Source of the DNA: Epichloe hybrida
Lineage: Eukaryota; Ascomycota; Sordariomycetes; Hypocreales; Clavicipitaceae
DNA: 64,000 nucleotides
Direction: 5' to 3'
Assembly (NCBI GenBank): GCA_019022495.1
Contig: JAFEKR010000030.1
Coordinates: 186,001-250,000, forward strand
Below the pieces are notes generated by a model that had not been told where the DNA came from, made no database searches, and saw only the letters and a program-made list of their open reading frames with translations. The translations under genes and the position numbers were made by a program. Below, in pieces: positions 33,561 through 45,484 of this stretch (position 1 is the first letter of the stretch; each line of letters begins with the position of its first letter).

Positions 33561-36500
33561 AGACAATAATAATAATATAGAGGAGCTACTATTAATAGTA
33601 CACCTAAGTATTACACAATTCTTCTGCTCTGGATTATAGACTGACTATAACACTGCTAATATTAATATCCTTGCGACCCTTAATAATCAAGCCTTCTAAC
33701 ACGCATTCCTTAGGTAGGAGCTCTATAAGCCATAAGAGTGTAATAAAGGCTTAATTTACTATGTCTCTAAAGAATACTATTCTAAAGAGGTCTTTAGAGG
33801 GATTATACCTAACACTAGCGCTATAGGAAAGTTAACTACAAGGGAGGTATAAGTGAAGGCTCTATTAAGATTAATGCTTTTATTAAAGGTGACCCCCTGC
33901 AAACCCTAAATTATTATATTTAGCGCTAGATTAGTAGTTATAAGAGGAATCCTTTATGTGCCTATAGAACTTAGAGAGCTTAAATTTTACATCCTTAACA
34001 TAGCTACCCCCTTCCTCTTCTTAATTACTAATATAGATAAAATATAAGTCAAGATTAATAACCTTACTAACATACTTATCCAAGGCAATAAGACTGTACC
34101 TATTATATAATAATAGGGCTATCCTTAGTGGTTACTAGAAGTAAAAGAAATAGTTGCCTTCTACCTTTTAGAAGGAGATATCTATTAATTACATTATTAG
34201 CTTAGTTACCCTTCTGTTTAACAACTCGTAAAGATCCTTCACTAAGCTAGTTACGAAGTTAAACACTAGGTAATTAAGGAATTAACTAAAGTCTGCTACT
34301 ATTGCCAGATACATAGAAAGGCCCCTAGTTAATTTAAGTTTACAATTAAAGATAACCACGAATTTAACTACAAGATTATTGTTAATATTATGCAGATCAA
34401 TGGCTAACTAGTGCTTCACATTATTAATTTAGTAATATTATTCTAGGTAGCCTAATTCCTTAATCTAAAGAAGCAGAAGGCTCAAGACATCTAGGATATA
34501 ATCCGCGAATATTGGATTAATACTTATCTCAGACCTCTAGATTAGATTATCTATAATGCTAGTAATAACTTCGCTTCCACTAAATTTAGGCATTATACTT
34601 AATTAATATTAATTAAAACTAGTGAGATGCTAATCAAAGCCTATAATAGCATTAGAAAGGTTAAGAGATACCACAGACCTTTACGCTAAGCCTATAATAT
34701 TATCATAGACTTAATTAGAACGGAGCTTGCCCTAGAGCAACGTCTCTAAATAGCTATTAAGGTAATTAATAACTCTGTAGGCCTAAATAGTATTATCCTA
34801 ACTATGCTAGTCTTTAGAGGCTACCCACGGATAATAGATAAGTCACTGCCAAGCGTCTCTGTTATTTAATGTGCTAAAGCAATTTGCAAAGCCACTAATA
34901 AAGTCCGCCGCTATCTAGCTTCGTAGCAGGTCTATAACGCCCTTAGAACCCAGAATAGTCCTGATATAGCGCCTATATATTAGTTACCTCTACAGGCTAA
35001 TATACGCATATAGAGAGAGAAAGGTAGCTAGCATAGCCTATATAAGCTGCTTGCTACTAATAGAGAGACCTATACTATTAATATACCCTATGGCCTAGTA
35101 AAGTTCCGCTTTATAGTAGTGAAGCCCTATTATAAAGACCTATATACTATAGAGGGGCTAGAGTAGTAGGAGATAAAGCCTTATAATCCGCTAGAGTAAT
35201 AGCTAAGCAATATAAAGGAAGAAGGAGCTATATAACTAACTACTACTAATAAAAGAGATCCTCTAATAGAAGATAGTAAAGAGCTATAGACACTAACTAA
35301 GAGAAAGTAAGAGAGACTAAGAAAGGCCCTTATAGTGTAATTCATAAGTGTAAGAGAGTCTAATAAAGAGGCTTATAAAGCCTAAAAGGCTCTAAGGGGA
35401 AGCTATTAAGTTAAAGACTTGTTACTATACCTTAAAGGAATAAAAGTAAGGAAAAGAAAACCTTATAGCCCTAAGAAGGATGTTAGCCTAGTTTAGCTCT
35501 ATATACTTATAAATAAAGATTAAGAGGAGGCCTTTATTTAAGAGGTTATAACTAGAGGGATGCTAAGTATAGCATTCCTTATAGTAAAGGAAGAGGCTAA
35601 TTAGAACCTTGCCCTTTAGCTCCGCTAAGAAGGAAGGATTATAACCCTAGGAAAACCCTTTAAGTAGTCTAATTAAGCTAAGATTAATGCTTTATAAGCT
35701 TATGATGTATTTAAATTCGTTAAGTATAACCTAGCGAAGCACGGAGGTTATAGAATCTTTAATTATTATATAGTTAGAGAGATTAAAGGCAAAGGAACGG
35801 ACTTACTATACAAGAAATCTTATCTTATTATATAAGGCTATAATAACAAAGGAAAGGAATTTATCCTAACGCAATCGCCAACGATTTAATAAGCAAGCTA
35901 ATGCCTTATTATAGCTATCGCTCCGTTATTAAAAAGAAGAGGTATTTACCTTTAGATTCGTGATATTACGTAAGCTTACACTTAATCGCACACAATGCTG
36001 ACAAGGCTGATTATTGTGAGACTGCTAAAGCAGATTATATATCTCTTTCTAGAAGGGACTGTAATTAAATTAATCAGACCCCTTTATAGGATTATAGAGG
36101 CCGGAACCTACTAGTAGGTAATGTACTTCCATCACCATAGGGATAACCTTGATATAATGACTTTAACCTATGATCCCTGCTTGTTAATCACGGCTCTAAA
36201 TAATAAGAACCTCTTTAGCATTGTTAGAATGTAAACCGATGATATATTAGGCCTAAGTAATAATAACTTCTTCTAAAAAGAAGAGAAAGAGCTCTAGAAG
36301 GCTAATTTCATAGCTAAAGAAAAGTAATAATTAACTGCTAAGAACCCCCTTATCTTTAACGGCTATATCTTGACTTAGAATACTAATAATTCGCTAATCT
36401 TGACCTAGAAAGGTTAGAGTTAGAAGATTAAGGAAGTTAATCCTTAATCCCTAATGGCAAAGCAAGACTACGTGGAATAACAAGCCTAAGGAAGCTATAT

Positions 36501-37240
36501 TGTAACTATGTGTTAACTAGAAGCTTCCTATGACCTATTAATTGTAGCTTAATACTAAGAACCCTCTAGGGAAGATATTATATGCCTTAATAAACGCCTT
36601 AAGTGGTAGATTAAGAATTAATAATACGGACTACGATACATTCCTTTGGTTCTTAAAGAGGCGAAGCTCTTTATGTTCATAGATAGATCGCTTGCTAATA
36701 ATAAGGATTTAAGCTTATAGATTAGATACGTAATTATGATTGGCAACGAGATAATGTAAGATAACAATACCTTTATTATAAAAGGTAATATTATTACGTA
36801 TAGCTTAATAAAGAGTAAGAGAGTTACTTGTAGCGCGCTTGCCTCTGAGTTATATAGCATGGTTTAAGGTGTAAATATTGCCTACGTGATTTCCACGACT
36901 TTACATTAGATTACGGATTGATTAAAGATGCCTTGAATTCCTATAATTCTCTGTACTGATTCTTTTTTGTTATATGAATATCTTATAAAGCTAGGAATTA
37001 CAAAGGAGAAGAGACTAATAATTAATATTATAGCCCTTTGTTAATCGTACGAAAGGCATGAGATCTACGAAGTTAGATGGATTAATAGCAATGATAATCT
37101 GGCGGATGTAATAATAAAAGCATTGCCGAATTTATTACTTTTCTCTTTAATTAATTTGAACGAATTAATAATTTGTGTTAAAGGATAGGTAAAGAGACCT
37201 GCGATATTAAGGGACAGGAGCTTAGGCAAGGACTAACGAA
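33560..37240 (+). pseudogene. CopB pol: protease, integrase, RT, RNase H, RIP-degraded
   Basis: A single plus-strand frame is readable for almost the whole stretch. The integrase region lies around 34260-34880 with the zinc-binding segment (CYYCQIHRKAP near 34300). The RT follows, with catalytic QTDDILGLS near 36234-36260, in which both aspartates are kept. RNase H at about 36675-36900 reads FIDRSLANNKDLS then RVTCSALASELYS, and the C-terminal part near 37030-37110 includes VRWINSNDNLADVI. Stops are TAG/TAA. Because the RT aspartates survive, premature stops are the main defect. An 80-codon minus-strand frame at 36618-36860 is a shadow. Confidence 0.85.
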
Positions 37241-37383
37241 TTAATTTAATTAACTAATGCCATAATAACTAATCAGAGCAGCGGATTCCTATTAAGGGAT
37301 TCACTAGTGTACACTTTCCTTTAATCTGATTTTTATTGCGTTTTTAAGCTCTTTAGCCACGAAGGAAAAAGAGAGATTGCTAG

Positions 37384-37641
37384 TGTTAATTCCTTCAGAT
37401 CTTTATTGGTTTAATTGTGGCTAAAGACCGGACTAATTGTGGGTCCGGCGCGATGCACGCGATATGATTGGCTGCATCAATTCGCCACCCCCTTTTGCCC
37501 CACATACGGATTTCGCCCACTTTCCTAGTATCTAGACTTTCCCTCTCTTCTCTCTCTTTCCTAGCTAGCTATCTAACTATCTATCATCGACTTCAATCAT
37601 ACAGGATTTATTACCTGCGCAGGACCTTGGTGCATCCAACA
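37384..37641 (+). repeat. CopB 3' LTR
   Basis: 258 bp. Its first 60 bases differ from the 5' LTR by about nine transitions, whereas the rest is almost identical, so mutation is concentrated at the internal side. Confidence 0.92.
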
Positions 37642-38622
37642 GTATAGTTAATAAGGTTTACTTTTAAACCTACTTTTTAGTATAATATATAGCTAAGTAA
37701 GCTAGAAATAGTATATATTCTTCAGCTTACTTTTAAAGCTTTTTTTTCTAATTTTAGTAATAAAGGAAAATATATTATATTTCTTTTTAATATTATAAGA
37801 ATAATATTCTAGCTACTTTTTAGTAAAGCTAAGCTAAAAATAGTATATATTCTTAGCTTACTTTTAAAGCTTTTTTTTCTAATTTTAGTAATAAAGGAAA
37901 ATATATTATATTTCTTTTTAATATTATAAGAATAATATTCTAGCTACTTTTTTAAAGCTTTTTTAAGGGTTTTTACATTTCTTTTAACTTAAAAAACCTA
38001 AAAACTTAATATAATTATTTATAATTATAATAAAAGAAAATATATAGCTAAAAACCCTTCTATAATATAAAGTAAAAATATTTATTTATTATAAATAGCT
38101 TATCTTTATAAATATATTATTATTAGATTTATTATCCTATTTATATATAATAGTAAATAATTTCTTTAGGGTAAATCTTAGATTTAAAGTAAAAAAAGTA
38201 TATTAAAATGAATATTAAATCTAATTAAAAAGCTAGAAAGATAAAATAACCCTTAGAATTTAGGAAATAAATAGAGTTATATAGTAATACTAAAAATACT
38301 ATACTTAGCTACCCTACTCCTATTATAAGCTTAATAGTTTAAATAAGTATAAACTTTAAAGATTTATAACTAAATAACTAAATTCTAATAAAAAAGAAAG
38401 CTAATATTAAGTTAATAAAGAAAAATATAAAGAATATTATAAGATATTAATATGCCCCACTTTTATTTTTAGCCTTATACTACATGTAGTATTTGTAGTG
38501 TAGTGTAGTATTTACTACACTACATTACATACTACACTACACTATAATTCACTACACTACATACTACAAGGAAAGTCAAAATACTACATTTACTACACTA
38601 CATGTAAAGCTCTGCCCGCTAG

Positions 38623-39520
38623 TTAGCAGCAAGATCAGCAGCCTATTCAAGAACAACAAGCTGAATCTAGCTCCGTACAAGCAACCTTTAATAATTCAAT
38701 TATTAAGGAATTTAATAACAGGGTTTATAGTTTCCCAGAGACTGCTAGGCTTAAAGGAGCTGAAAATTTCAAACAATAGAAACAAGCCCTAACTATCTAA
38801 TTTAGAGCTTTAGGCATGCCTAATTTTCTAGATAATCCAGAGAGTTCTAGGGCGCTAGGGGATCCAGATCAAGCTATTATCCTTACGTTACTAAGGGATA
38901 GTTATACAGAAGGACCCCAAGCCGCTATAACTTGGCAAAAATCACCTAAAGAAGCCTATAATTTACTTGTAAGGCAATATTCACATAGCGTTGAAATCCA
39001 GAGGGGGTCCCTATATTCAGAATTTCATAACCTGAATTTTCAAGAGTTTAAGGGGACTCTAGAGTCCTTTAATGCAGTCTTTAATAATCTACTAGCTAGA
39101 TTATCGATTTTGGGGGTCCTAATTGCTCCGATAGATTAGGTTAATTAATATCTTCAATCCCTAAAATCAACCTTCCCTTAGTAGGCTAAGAGGCAATGAT
39201 TTAGCATGCGTACGAATAGGGCTATAGGGGCTCCCCTAGATGCCCTAAATCTTTAATTCTTAATGGCAGACCTTCTAGCAGAACAAAGGGATAAGTTATC
39301 TACGGTATCTAAAGCCCTGAATTATAGGGCTAAAAACCTTGAAAAAGGTGCTAAAGAAAAAGAAAAGGCCCCTAAGGATTAGAAGAAGAAAGGAGGCTCT
39401 GAAGAAAATAAGGGTTTTTCTAATTCTAATTCTTCTTCTAATAAGAAGAAGAAAAAGAAGCAAAAAGGTTAAAAATCAGATAAAAAGGATAATAAAGAGA
39501 CCTCTCTAGAGGGATCTTTT
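38623..39520 (+). pseudogene. CopA1 gag, main part
   Basis: It continues from 29446. It includes a 107-codon stop-free stretch at 38816-39139 (starting MPNFLDNPESSRALGDPDQA) with capsid-like helices: WQKSPKEAYNLLVRQYSHS, SLYSEFHNLNFQEFKGT. TAG at about 39137 and several later stops follow, then a Lys/Ser-rich tail. The match to CopA2 (55300-56190) is close. It is a UBN2-type Copia Gag, probably part of a gag-pol polyprotein. Confidence 0.78.
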
Positions 39521-42500
39521 ATGCTAGGAAATTACAACCTTTCTAACGGTGCTCTCAAACCGTACAAGAAGCCTAGCCTTCATAAGACTAGTTATAAGAG
39601 CTCTAGTAATAGTAGCTCTAATTCTAGCTCTTCTAAATCGGATGATGATGAAAATCAAGAAATTAAAACCTTAAATGGCTTTAATTATTACAGCAAAGAT
39701 ATGAAAAAGGCCTTATTATATGATACAGGTTTAACTGTATATATAGTTAATTCTAGGGAGGTCTTTAGGGATTATATCCCCTATAAAAAGGGGGAATCCG
39801 ACCCTATTATAACTGGTGGTGGCCCTATTTACGCTAAGGGTCATGGTAGTGCTGTTCTTGAGGTCCTATATCAGAAAAATCCAGCTAAATATAGGACCTT
39901 AGTGCTTAAAGATGCGCTATATTTTCCTCAGCTTAATGTTAATATAGTTAGTGGACTTACGCACTATATATCTGGTGGTTGCCTTATAAAAAACCTACTT
40001 TATCTTAAAGATAGGTCTCTTATTACAACCTTAGATATAGAAAAACATGGTTTTTTCTTCCACGTTAAAAACCAATCTACGCCTAAGTTATCTAAAGGGC
40101 CCTGTAATAATTCGCATTATATCCGACCTTTTACCTACGCCGCTTTTAAGGGTCATAGCTATCCGATTAGCTACCCTATAGAGGTTCAAATTCCCTCTAA
40201 AAAGCTGGATTGGGCTTCTGATTTAGACGAAATCAACGAAAACAATAATGATATTAAAGAAATCGTACGGGATGATTTAGGGGAATTAGTCCCTTCTTCT
40301 TCGCTTATAGCCCCAGGTTAGGTCTCTTATAAATCTAAGGAAATAGATTTAGGGGTGTTAGAGGGCCCTAGTGGAGGAAAAGGGTCCCTAATACCTCTCT
40401 AAGAGGCCTGTGGTTCTCAAGGGGCCTAGCAGGGGACTAGTAAAGAGGGCCCTAGTCTAGATCCTAATTCAGACCCTAAGGATCTTCAATATCAACGGTT
40501 GTTAGAACTAGCTGGCCTGTGGCATGTACGATTAGGGCACCTAGGTCTTCCTTTGCTAAAGAAAACTAGCCTTATAACTAAAGGAATCCCTGATTTTTCT
40601 AAAATTAAGGATAAGGACTTTAGATGTATTGCTTATGATTAATCTAAGGCAGTTAGAAGACCTAGGAAGTTAGCTATCCCTGACCCCCCTAGAGCTCTAG
40701 ATTGAATAGAGGGGGATACGCTAAAAATCAGTCCTACACCGTACAATAAACAGTTAATTTGCTTATTTTTAGTTAATCGAAAGACTAGATATAAGTGGGT
40801 TATCTTATTACCTAATAAGGAAGGCCCAACTGTTTATAAGGCTATCAAAGGCTTCTTCAGAGGGCTTAAAAATTAACTAGGTCAATATCCTAGGCACCTT
40901 CACTTCGATGGGGGCCAGGAAATCGATTCTAGTTGTCAAGCTTAGTTGAATTCTAAAGGGATCAAATTTACAACTTCTAGTCCCTATATCCATGAGCAAA
41001 ATGGATTAGCAGAACGTTCAATTCGTACTATTCTAGATCGATTAAGGGCTACTATCTAGTGGGCAAAATTACCGTTATTTTTATGGTGTTTTGTATTACC
41101 TGCAGTTGTTAACCTAGTTAATATAACTACTAATACCACTAAGGATGAAAGCCCTGAACAGCTGCTATCTAGGGAGCTAAATCAGCCTTATACAACTAAT
41201 ATTAGCAGTATTAGAGCTATAGGATCTCACTGTGAGATTCTAATCCCCCTAGAAAAACGACCTAAAGCCTAGAAGTTAGCAGCTAGGACTATCCCTAGAA
41301 GGCTTTTAGCTACACTAGGTTCTAACACCTACCTAGTGTACATCCCCTCTAAAAGGCTAGTTACAAAGACTAGCTTTATCAAGATTATAGAACCTATAGG
41401 CCCTGTTTCTAAAGGCTTACCTAGGATTTCTATAGGGGATAACCCTTTAGAGGGGGAAAATAATCTAGATTAACAACATCTAGATCAAGGTTCAAAGGAT
41501 TACCCTATAGACAACATAGGTATCCCTATAGGTCAAGAAAAACCACCTACAGGCCTTAAAGAACCCCCTAAAGACCTAATTCCAGCGGATTCCGTACAGG
41601 CGCAGCCTATAACTCAACCAGGAAATCAGATTTCGACTTCGGACCTCGATTTTGATAAAATTATCGATTTCAACCCTAATATTAACCCTATAGATGTTAA
41701 TATTAGTTCCCCTTTTTCTCTAGATTTCATAAAAGAAATCTACTTTAAGGTACAGGAGAAGCTAAAAGAAAAGAATCCTATTAGCCCCGAGCCTAAGACC
41801 TAGAAGCAAGCTATATCTAGCCCTGAAAGGGATAAATAGATAGAAGCTACGTACAAGGAATACGAACAGCTTCTAAAGGCTAGTACTTTTAAATTTATAG
41901 GGAAAGACTAAATCCCTAAGGGCTGAAAAGTACTAAAGAATAGGCTTGTTTATAAGCTTAAAAAGGATAAAGAAAATAATCCTTTAAAATATAAGGCCCG
42001 ACTCATTGCTAAGGGATTTATGTAAATTAAAGGCCTAGATTATCTAGAGACCTTTGCTACCACAAGCATTCCCCCAAGCTGGAGGATTTTACTAGCCCTA
42101 GCGGCTTGGAATAACTAGGAAATCGAATAAATCGATTTTATAGGAGCTTTTCTTAATAGTAAGCTACAACAACAGATTTATATGGTTATTCCGGACGGTT
42201 TTATCGAATTCCTTGAAGCAAATCCTAAACTAGCTAAATTAGCTAAAAGTTTTAGCTAGAAACCTTCTAAAGATTAAGTAATTTTATTACAGAAGTCTTT
42301 ATACAGCCTAAAACAAAGCTCAAGGGAGTGGCAGCAAGCACTAATATTAGTGCTTAAATCCCTAGGATTTAACCCTTTAATATCTAACCCAGCTATCTTC
42401 TTTAATCCTTTAACCAAAACCTTCGTCATTACATACGTTAATAACTGCCTTCTAATTAGACCGGATTTATCTTATATCCAAAGACTTAAAAAGGAGCTTT

Positions 42501-43402
42501 ATAAAGTCTATCCAATAGAAGATAGGGGCCCGGCTGAATTCTTCTTAGGGGTTCAAATCATACGAGACAGGCCTAATAGAATACTAAAAATCCACTAATC
42601 TTAGTATATATTAGAAGCCTTAAAACGATTTAATATGCTAGATAGCAAGCCTATTAGCATACCTCTTTAGCCAGGCGTTTTAGCTAGGCAGACAACTAAG
42701 CTTTTAATAGCTAGTGAAATCAAGCTTTATTAGTGTATTATAGGGACTATAATGTACCTAATGCTACTAACAAGGCCTGATACAGCCTTTACACTACAGT
42801 GGTTATTTACTGTACTAGCTAGTCCCTATATAGAGCATCTAAAAGTAGCTAAAAATCTGCTAAGGTACCTATTAGGGACTAGATTCCTTGCTATAATCTA
42901 TAGGGAAGACCCTAAAGGTATAGCTAGCAAAAGCCTAATAGGTTATTACGATAGTGATTTTGCAGGGGATAAAAAGACCTCAAAATCAACCTATGCTTAT
43001 CTATTCAAGCTAGCTGGCAGGCCTATTAGCTAGAAATCAAAGAAAGCTAGTACGATAGCTCTATCAACACTAGAAGCTAAAGCTAACGCTATCTACGAGA
43101 CCTTCCGGGAGCTTCAGTGGCTTCAGGGCTTATTTAAGGAGCTAAAAACCCCTATATCTCCCCCTATCCAAATATATTGCGATAATCAAGGCGCTATAAC
43201 TACTGCTTATAACCCTGCTTTACATAGTTGTACAAAGCATACCTTGCTAAAGTTCAACTATATTAGGCAACAGGTTTTAGAGGGTTTAGCTAAAATTGAA
43301 TATCTAGATACGAAGTCAATGCCTGCAGACGGTCTTACGAAACCTCTTTCTAGACCTCTTTATTAGGCTTTTATTAAGCTTCTAGGGCTTAATAATTACT
43401 AA
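39521..43402 (+). pseudogene. CopA1 pol: protease, integrase, RT, RNase H
   Basis: A 266-codon open stretch (39521-40321) carries the protease with intact Y-D-T-G (GAT-ACA-GGT at 39722-39730). The integrase has the HHCC-type segment LWHVRLGHLG (about 40520) ending C-I-A-Y, and a complete D-D-E triad: Asp GAT 40715, Asp GAT 40907 (HFDGGQE) and Glu GAA 41012 (QNGLAERSIR). The RT spans 41850-42600, with IDFIGAFLNSKL near 42135 and YVNN at 42434-42445, where YVDD is expected. RNase H at 42752-43402 has YYDSDFAGDKKTSKS and YCDNQGAI. TAG/TAA stops separate these blocks. It ends 200 bp before the PPT. Confidence 0.9.
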
Positions 43403-43608
43403 ACCAATAACTAATTCCCTTCAATAGGGAACCAAAAATAACATTAAAAAGGGAGCTATATTTAACAATAGCTAGGAATTCAAAAAGGGGGTCTTTTATC
43501 TTTTCCTGTTTTTCCCTTTTATTTGTTATTATCAAAAGTTGTTATTTTACCTTATAGTCTCTTTGTACACTTCTAATTGCTTTAAATATAATTCTTTTGT
43601 AGAGGGGG
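43403..43608 (+). other. CopA1 3' untranslated segment and polypurine tract
   Basis: Noncoding, T-rich, ending in TTTTGTAGAGGGGG directly before the 3' LTR. The AGAGGGGG tract (43601-43608) would prime plus-strand synthesis. Confidence 0.75.
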
Positions 43609-44432
43609 TGTTAAAAATAAAACCTATTTTTAGCCCTTTTCTAGTTAAAGAACCTTCTTATTACTAGCTTACTTTGCAAGTCTAACAGCTACACTGTAGC
43701 TGTTAATGGTCGCGAAGGTAGCCATTAATAGCTACGTCATAGCTATTAACAGCTATGTCTGACCGTGTGGATAACTAATTAGTTAATTACATTATAGCTG
43801 CAAGTGTAGCTATAACCACGCTACTAGTAATTAGGTAAGCTAGGGTAACGTAAGCTAGGGTGACATAAGTAGGTTACCCTACACATAACTTACCCTATAG
43901 CTATCTTTAACAGCAATTTTCTCTTTAACTAAAGGTCGTACAAAAGTTTCATATATAGCAAATTAAAGCTTAAAGACAGGGCTTTCTTTTTATATAAGGT
44001 TATTTTTTAGACTAAAAGTTAGTGTATACGGGTTACTAGCTAGTATAGTAGTGAGTTGATTTTTTGGTTTTTACATACAAATGAATTTTACGGAAAATCA
44101 AAAGTGGCTTGCAAGACCCCGCTAGCAGCCTGGATCCTCTAATATGGTTAGTAGGTCTATAAGAGAAAGAAGATCTTTTCAACTAGCTAGATAGCTAGTC
44201 CTCTCAACTAATAACAGCCGCATTGCCTGTATAACGTATCTAAAATCAATTCTATTACTCTATTAGATATTATAAAAGTAATCTAGATTAAATTCTATTA
44301 GTTAATAACTGCCACAAACTTCCGTTGCGTTACGTTAATTAAATCAACGTTGCGGCCCTATTGGTCCCTGACCGTAGAGCTTGCACTTGTACAGCTGTTG
44401 CCAGCTGGCAACTAGCTCCCTACATTTCAATA
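43609..44432 (+). repeat. CopA1 3' LTR
   Basis: 824 bp, same length as the 5' LTR; differences are transitions in both directions. TSD GAAAA follows. Confidence 0.93.
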
Positions 44433-45484
44433 GAAAATTTATAAGACTTAGTTTTAAATATACTTTTTCTAATAAAAAATAGTATAAAACTAAGTATATT
44501 AGTAAATATAAGTTATAACTATAATTAAAAAGACTTACTTTTAGACTTACTTTAAGATATACTTTCTTTTTAATAGAAAATTATTACTATCTAAGTAAAT
44601 AAGCTATAAATTAGTAAGGATTATTAATCGGACCCACTTTAAGACCCACTTTAAGACATGGCTTCTTGTTAAAAGAAAATTATACATATCTAAGTAAATA
44701 ACCTACAAATTAGTAAGGATAATAATTAATAAGACTTACTTTTAGACTTACTTTTTAATATAAGCTATATTAATTCTATATAATAACCTTATTATTTTAA
44801 ATCTAGTAAATAAAGCTTTTTTTAAATAATATATATTAAATAAGATATTTAATTATATAATTATACTATTTTTTAAAACTTTTTATTCTTAAATTCCTAT
44901 ACTTTATTTCTATATTTTATGAAAGAAAAAAAGAAATTAAAGAAATTTAAAAAGTTAAATATTAAATTCATAAAAATAGATATTATTCTAAATATAAATT
45001 ATATAAGTAATATTAATTATAAGGTATATAAAAGTTTAAATATATTTTCTTAATATAATTATTTAGATTTAAAATATATTATTTTATATTATTTATAAAA
45101 GTATATATAGGGTATTTTTTAGTAATAAAAAGTTTTATTAAAAATAATAGAGTATTAATTATTAGAAAATAGATATATAGCTAGTATAATATCTTATAAT
45201 ATAAAGAAAAATGTAAGGAATATAATAAAGCTTATCAACTTACTATATATACCCTATACTAGAAGATATAACTAATAGTCTAAAATATAAGAAATTTAAA
45301 TAATTCATAGTAAATTTAATAAAATACCTATTATAAAAACACTTATATTAATCTAGTAGAGAAAAATCTAAAGTATATTATAAGATATTAATATACCCCA
45401 CTTTTATTTCCTTCTAATATTACATTTGTAATGTTTGTAATGTAATGTAATGTAATTACACATTACATTACATTACATGCTCTG
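44433..45484. other. hAT-3 right body, noncoding
   Basis: About 1 kb of very AT-rich sequence with a ~110-bp imperfect repeat (GACTTACTTTTAGACTTACTTT at 44541 and 44738; GGACCCACTTTAAGACCCACT at 44630), similar in style to the 100-bp repeats of hAT-1 and hAT-2. It then has the shared core GATATTAATATACCCCACTT and the TTACAT-rich end. No transposase-like frame was seen. Confidence 0.7.

Larger units (their letters stand above)
30877..37641 (+). mobile_element. CopB: second Ty1/Copia family, full length, inside hAT-2
   Basis: 258-bp LTRs at 30877-31134 and 37384-37641, TGTT...AACA ends, TSD GTATA (30872-30876, 37642-37646). Internal order: leader, gag, protease, integrase, RT, RNase H. The frame is remarkably continuous over about 3.6 kb, with interruptions almost only TAA/TAG. 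It is unrelated in sequence to CopA. Confidence 0.93.
29447..38614. mobile_element. hAT-2: non-autonomous hAT element, host of CopB
   Basis: The left end is CAGAGCTTTGCACTACAC; the right end in reverse is CAGAGCTTTACATGTAGTG. The 8-bp TSD CCCGCTAG lies at 29439-29446 and 38615-38622. Without CopB it is about 2.4 kb and is the inverted sister of hAT-1, with the same ACTAC arrays, minisatellite, 100-bp repeat and ATATTAATATGCCCCAC core near 38442-38460. It has no transposase. A duplicated ~130-bp block (about 37690-37815 and 37830-37945) is an internal difference from hAT-1. Confidence 0.9.
17845..44432 (+). mobile_element. CopA1: Ty1/Copia retrotransposon carrying nested SINE, hAT-1, Gypsy-1 C, hAT-2 and CopB
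   Basis: 824-bp LTRs (17845-18668 and 43609-44432) begin TGTTAAAA and end TTTCAATA, with 5-bp TSD GAAAA (17840-17844, 44433-44437). A PBS lies at 18669-18682 and a polypurine tract AGAGGGGG at 43601-43608. The gag-pol order is gag, protease, integrase, RT, RNase H, which is the Copia order. It is the best preserved large element here, yet it still has many TAG/TAA stops. Confidence 0.94.
17579..45484. mobile_element. hAT-3: non-autonomous hAT element with TTACAT-rich ends, host of CopA1
   Basis: The left end starts CAGAGCTTTACATTACATTA, and the right end, read in reverse, starts CAGAGCATGTAATGTAATG. A perfect 8-bp TSD, AATATAAC, lies at 17571-17578 and 45485-45492, which is diagnostic of the hAT superfamily. 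Its own sequence is only 17579-17844 and 44433-45484 (about 1.3 kb), AT-rich and without transposase, so it must have been moved in trans. Near the right end (about 45389-45416) it shares the core GATATTAATATACCCCACTT with hAT-1 and hAT-2. Confidence 0.88.

Noticed and set aside
36618..36860. 80-codon minus-strand ORF
   Set aside because: Antisense shadow of CopB RNase H, whose plus-strand frame shows recognisable motifs.
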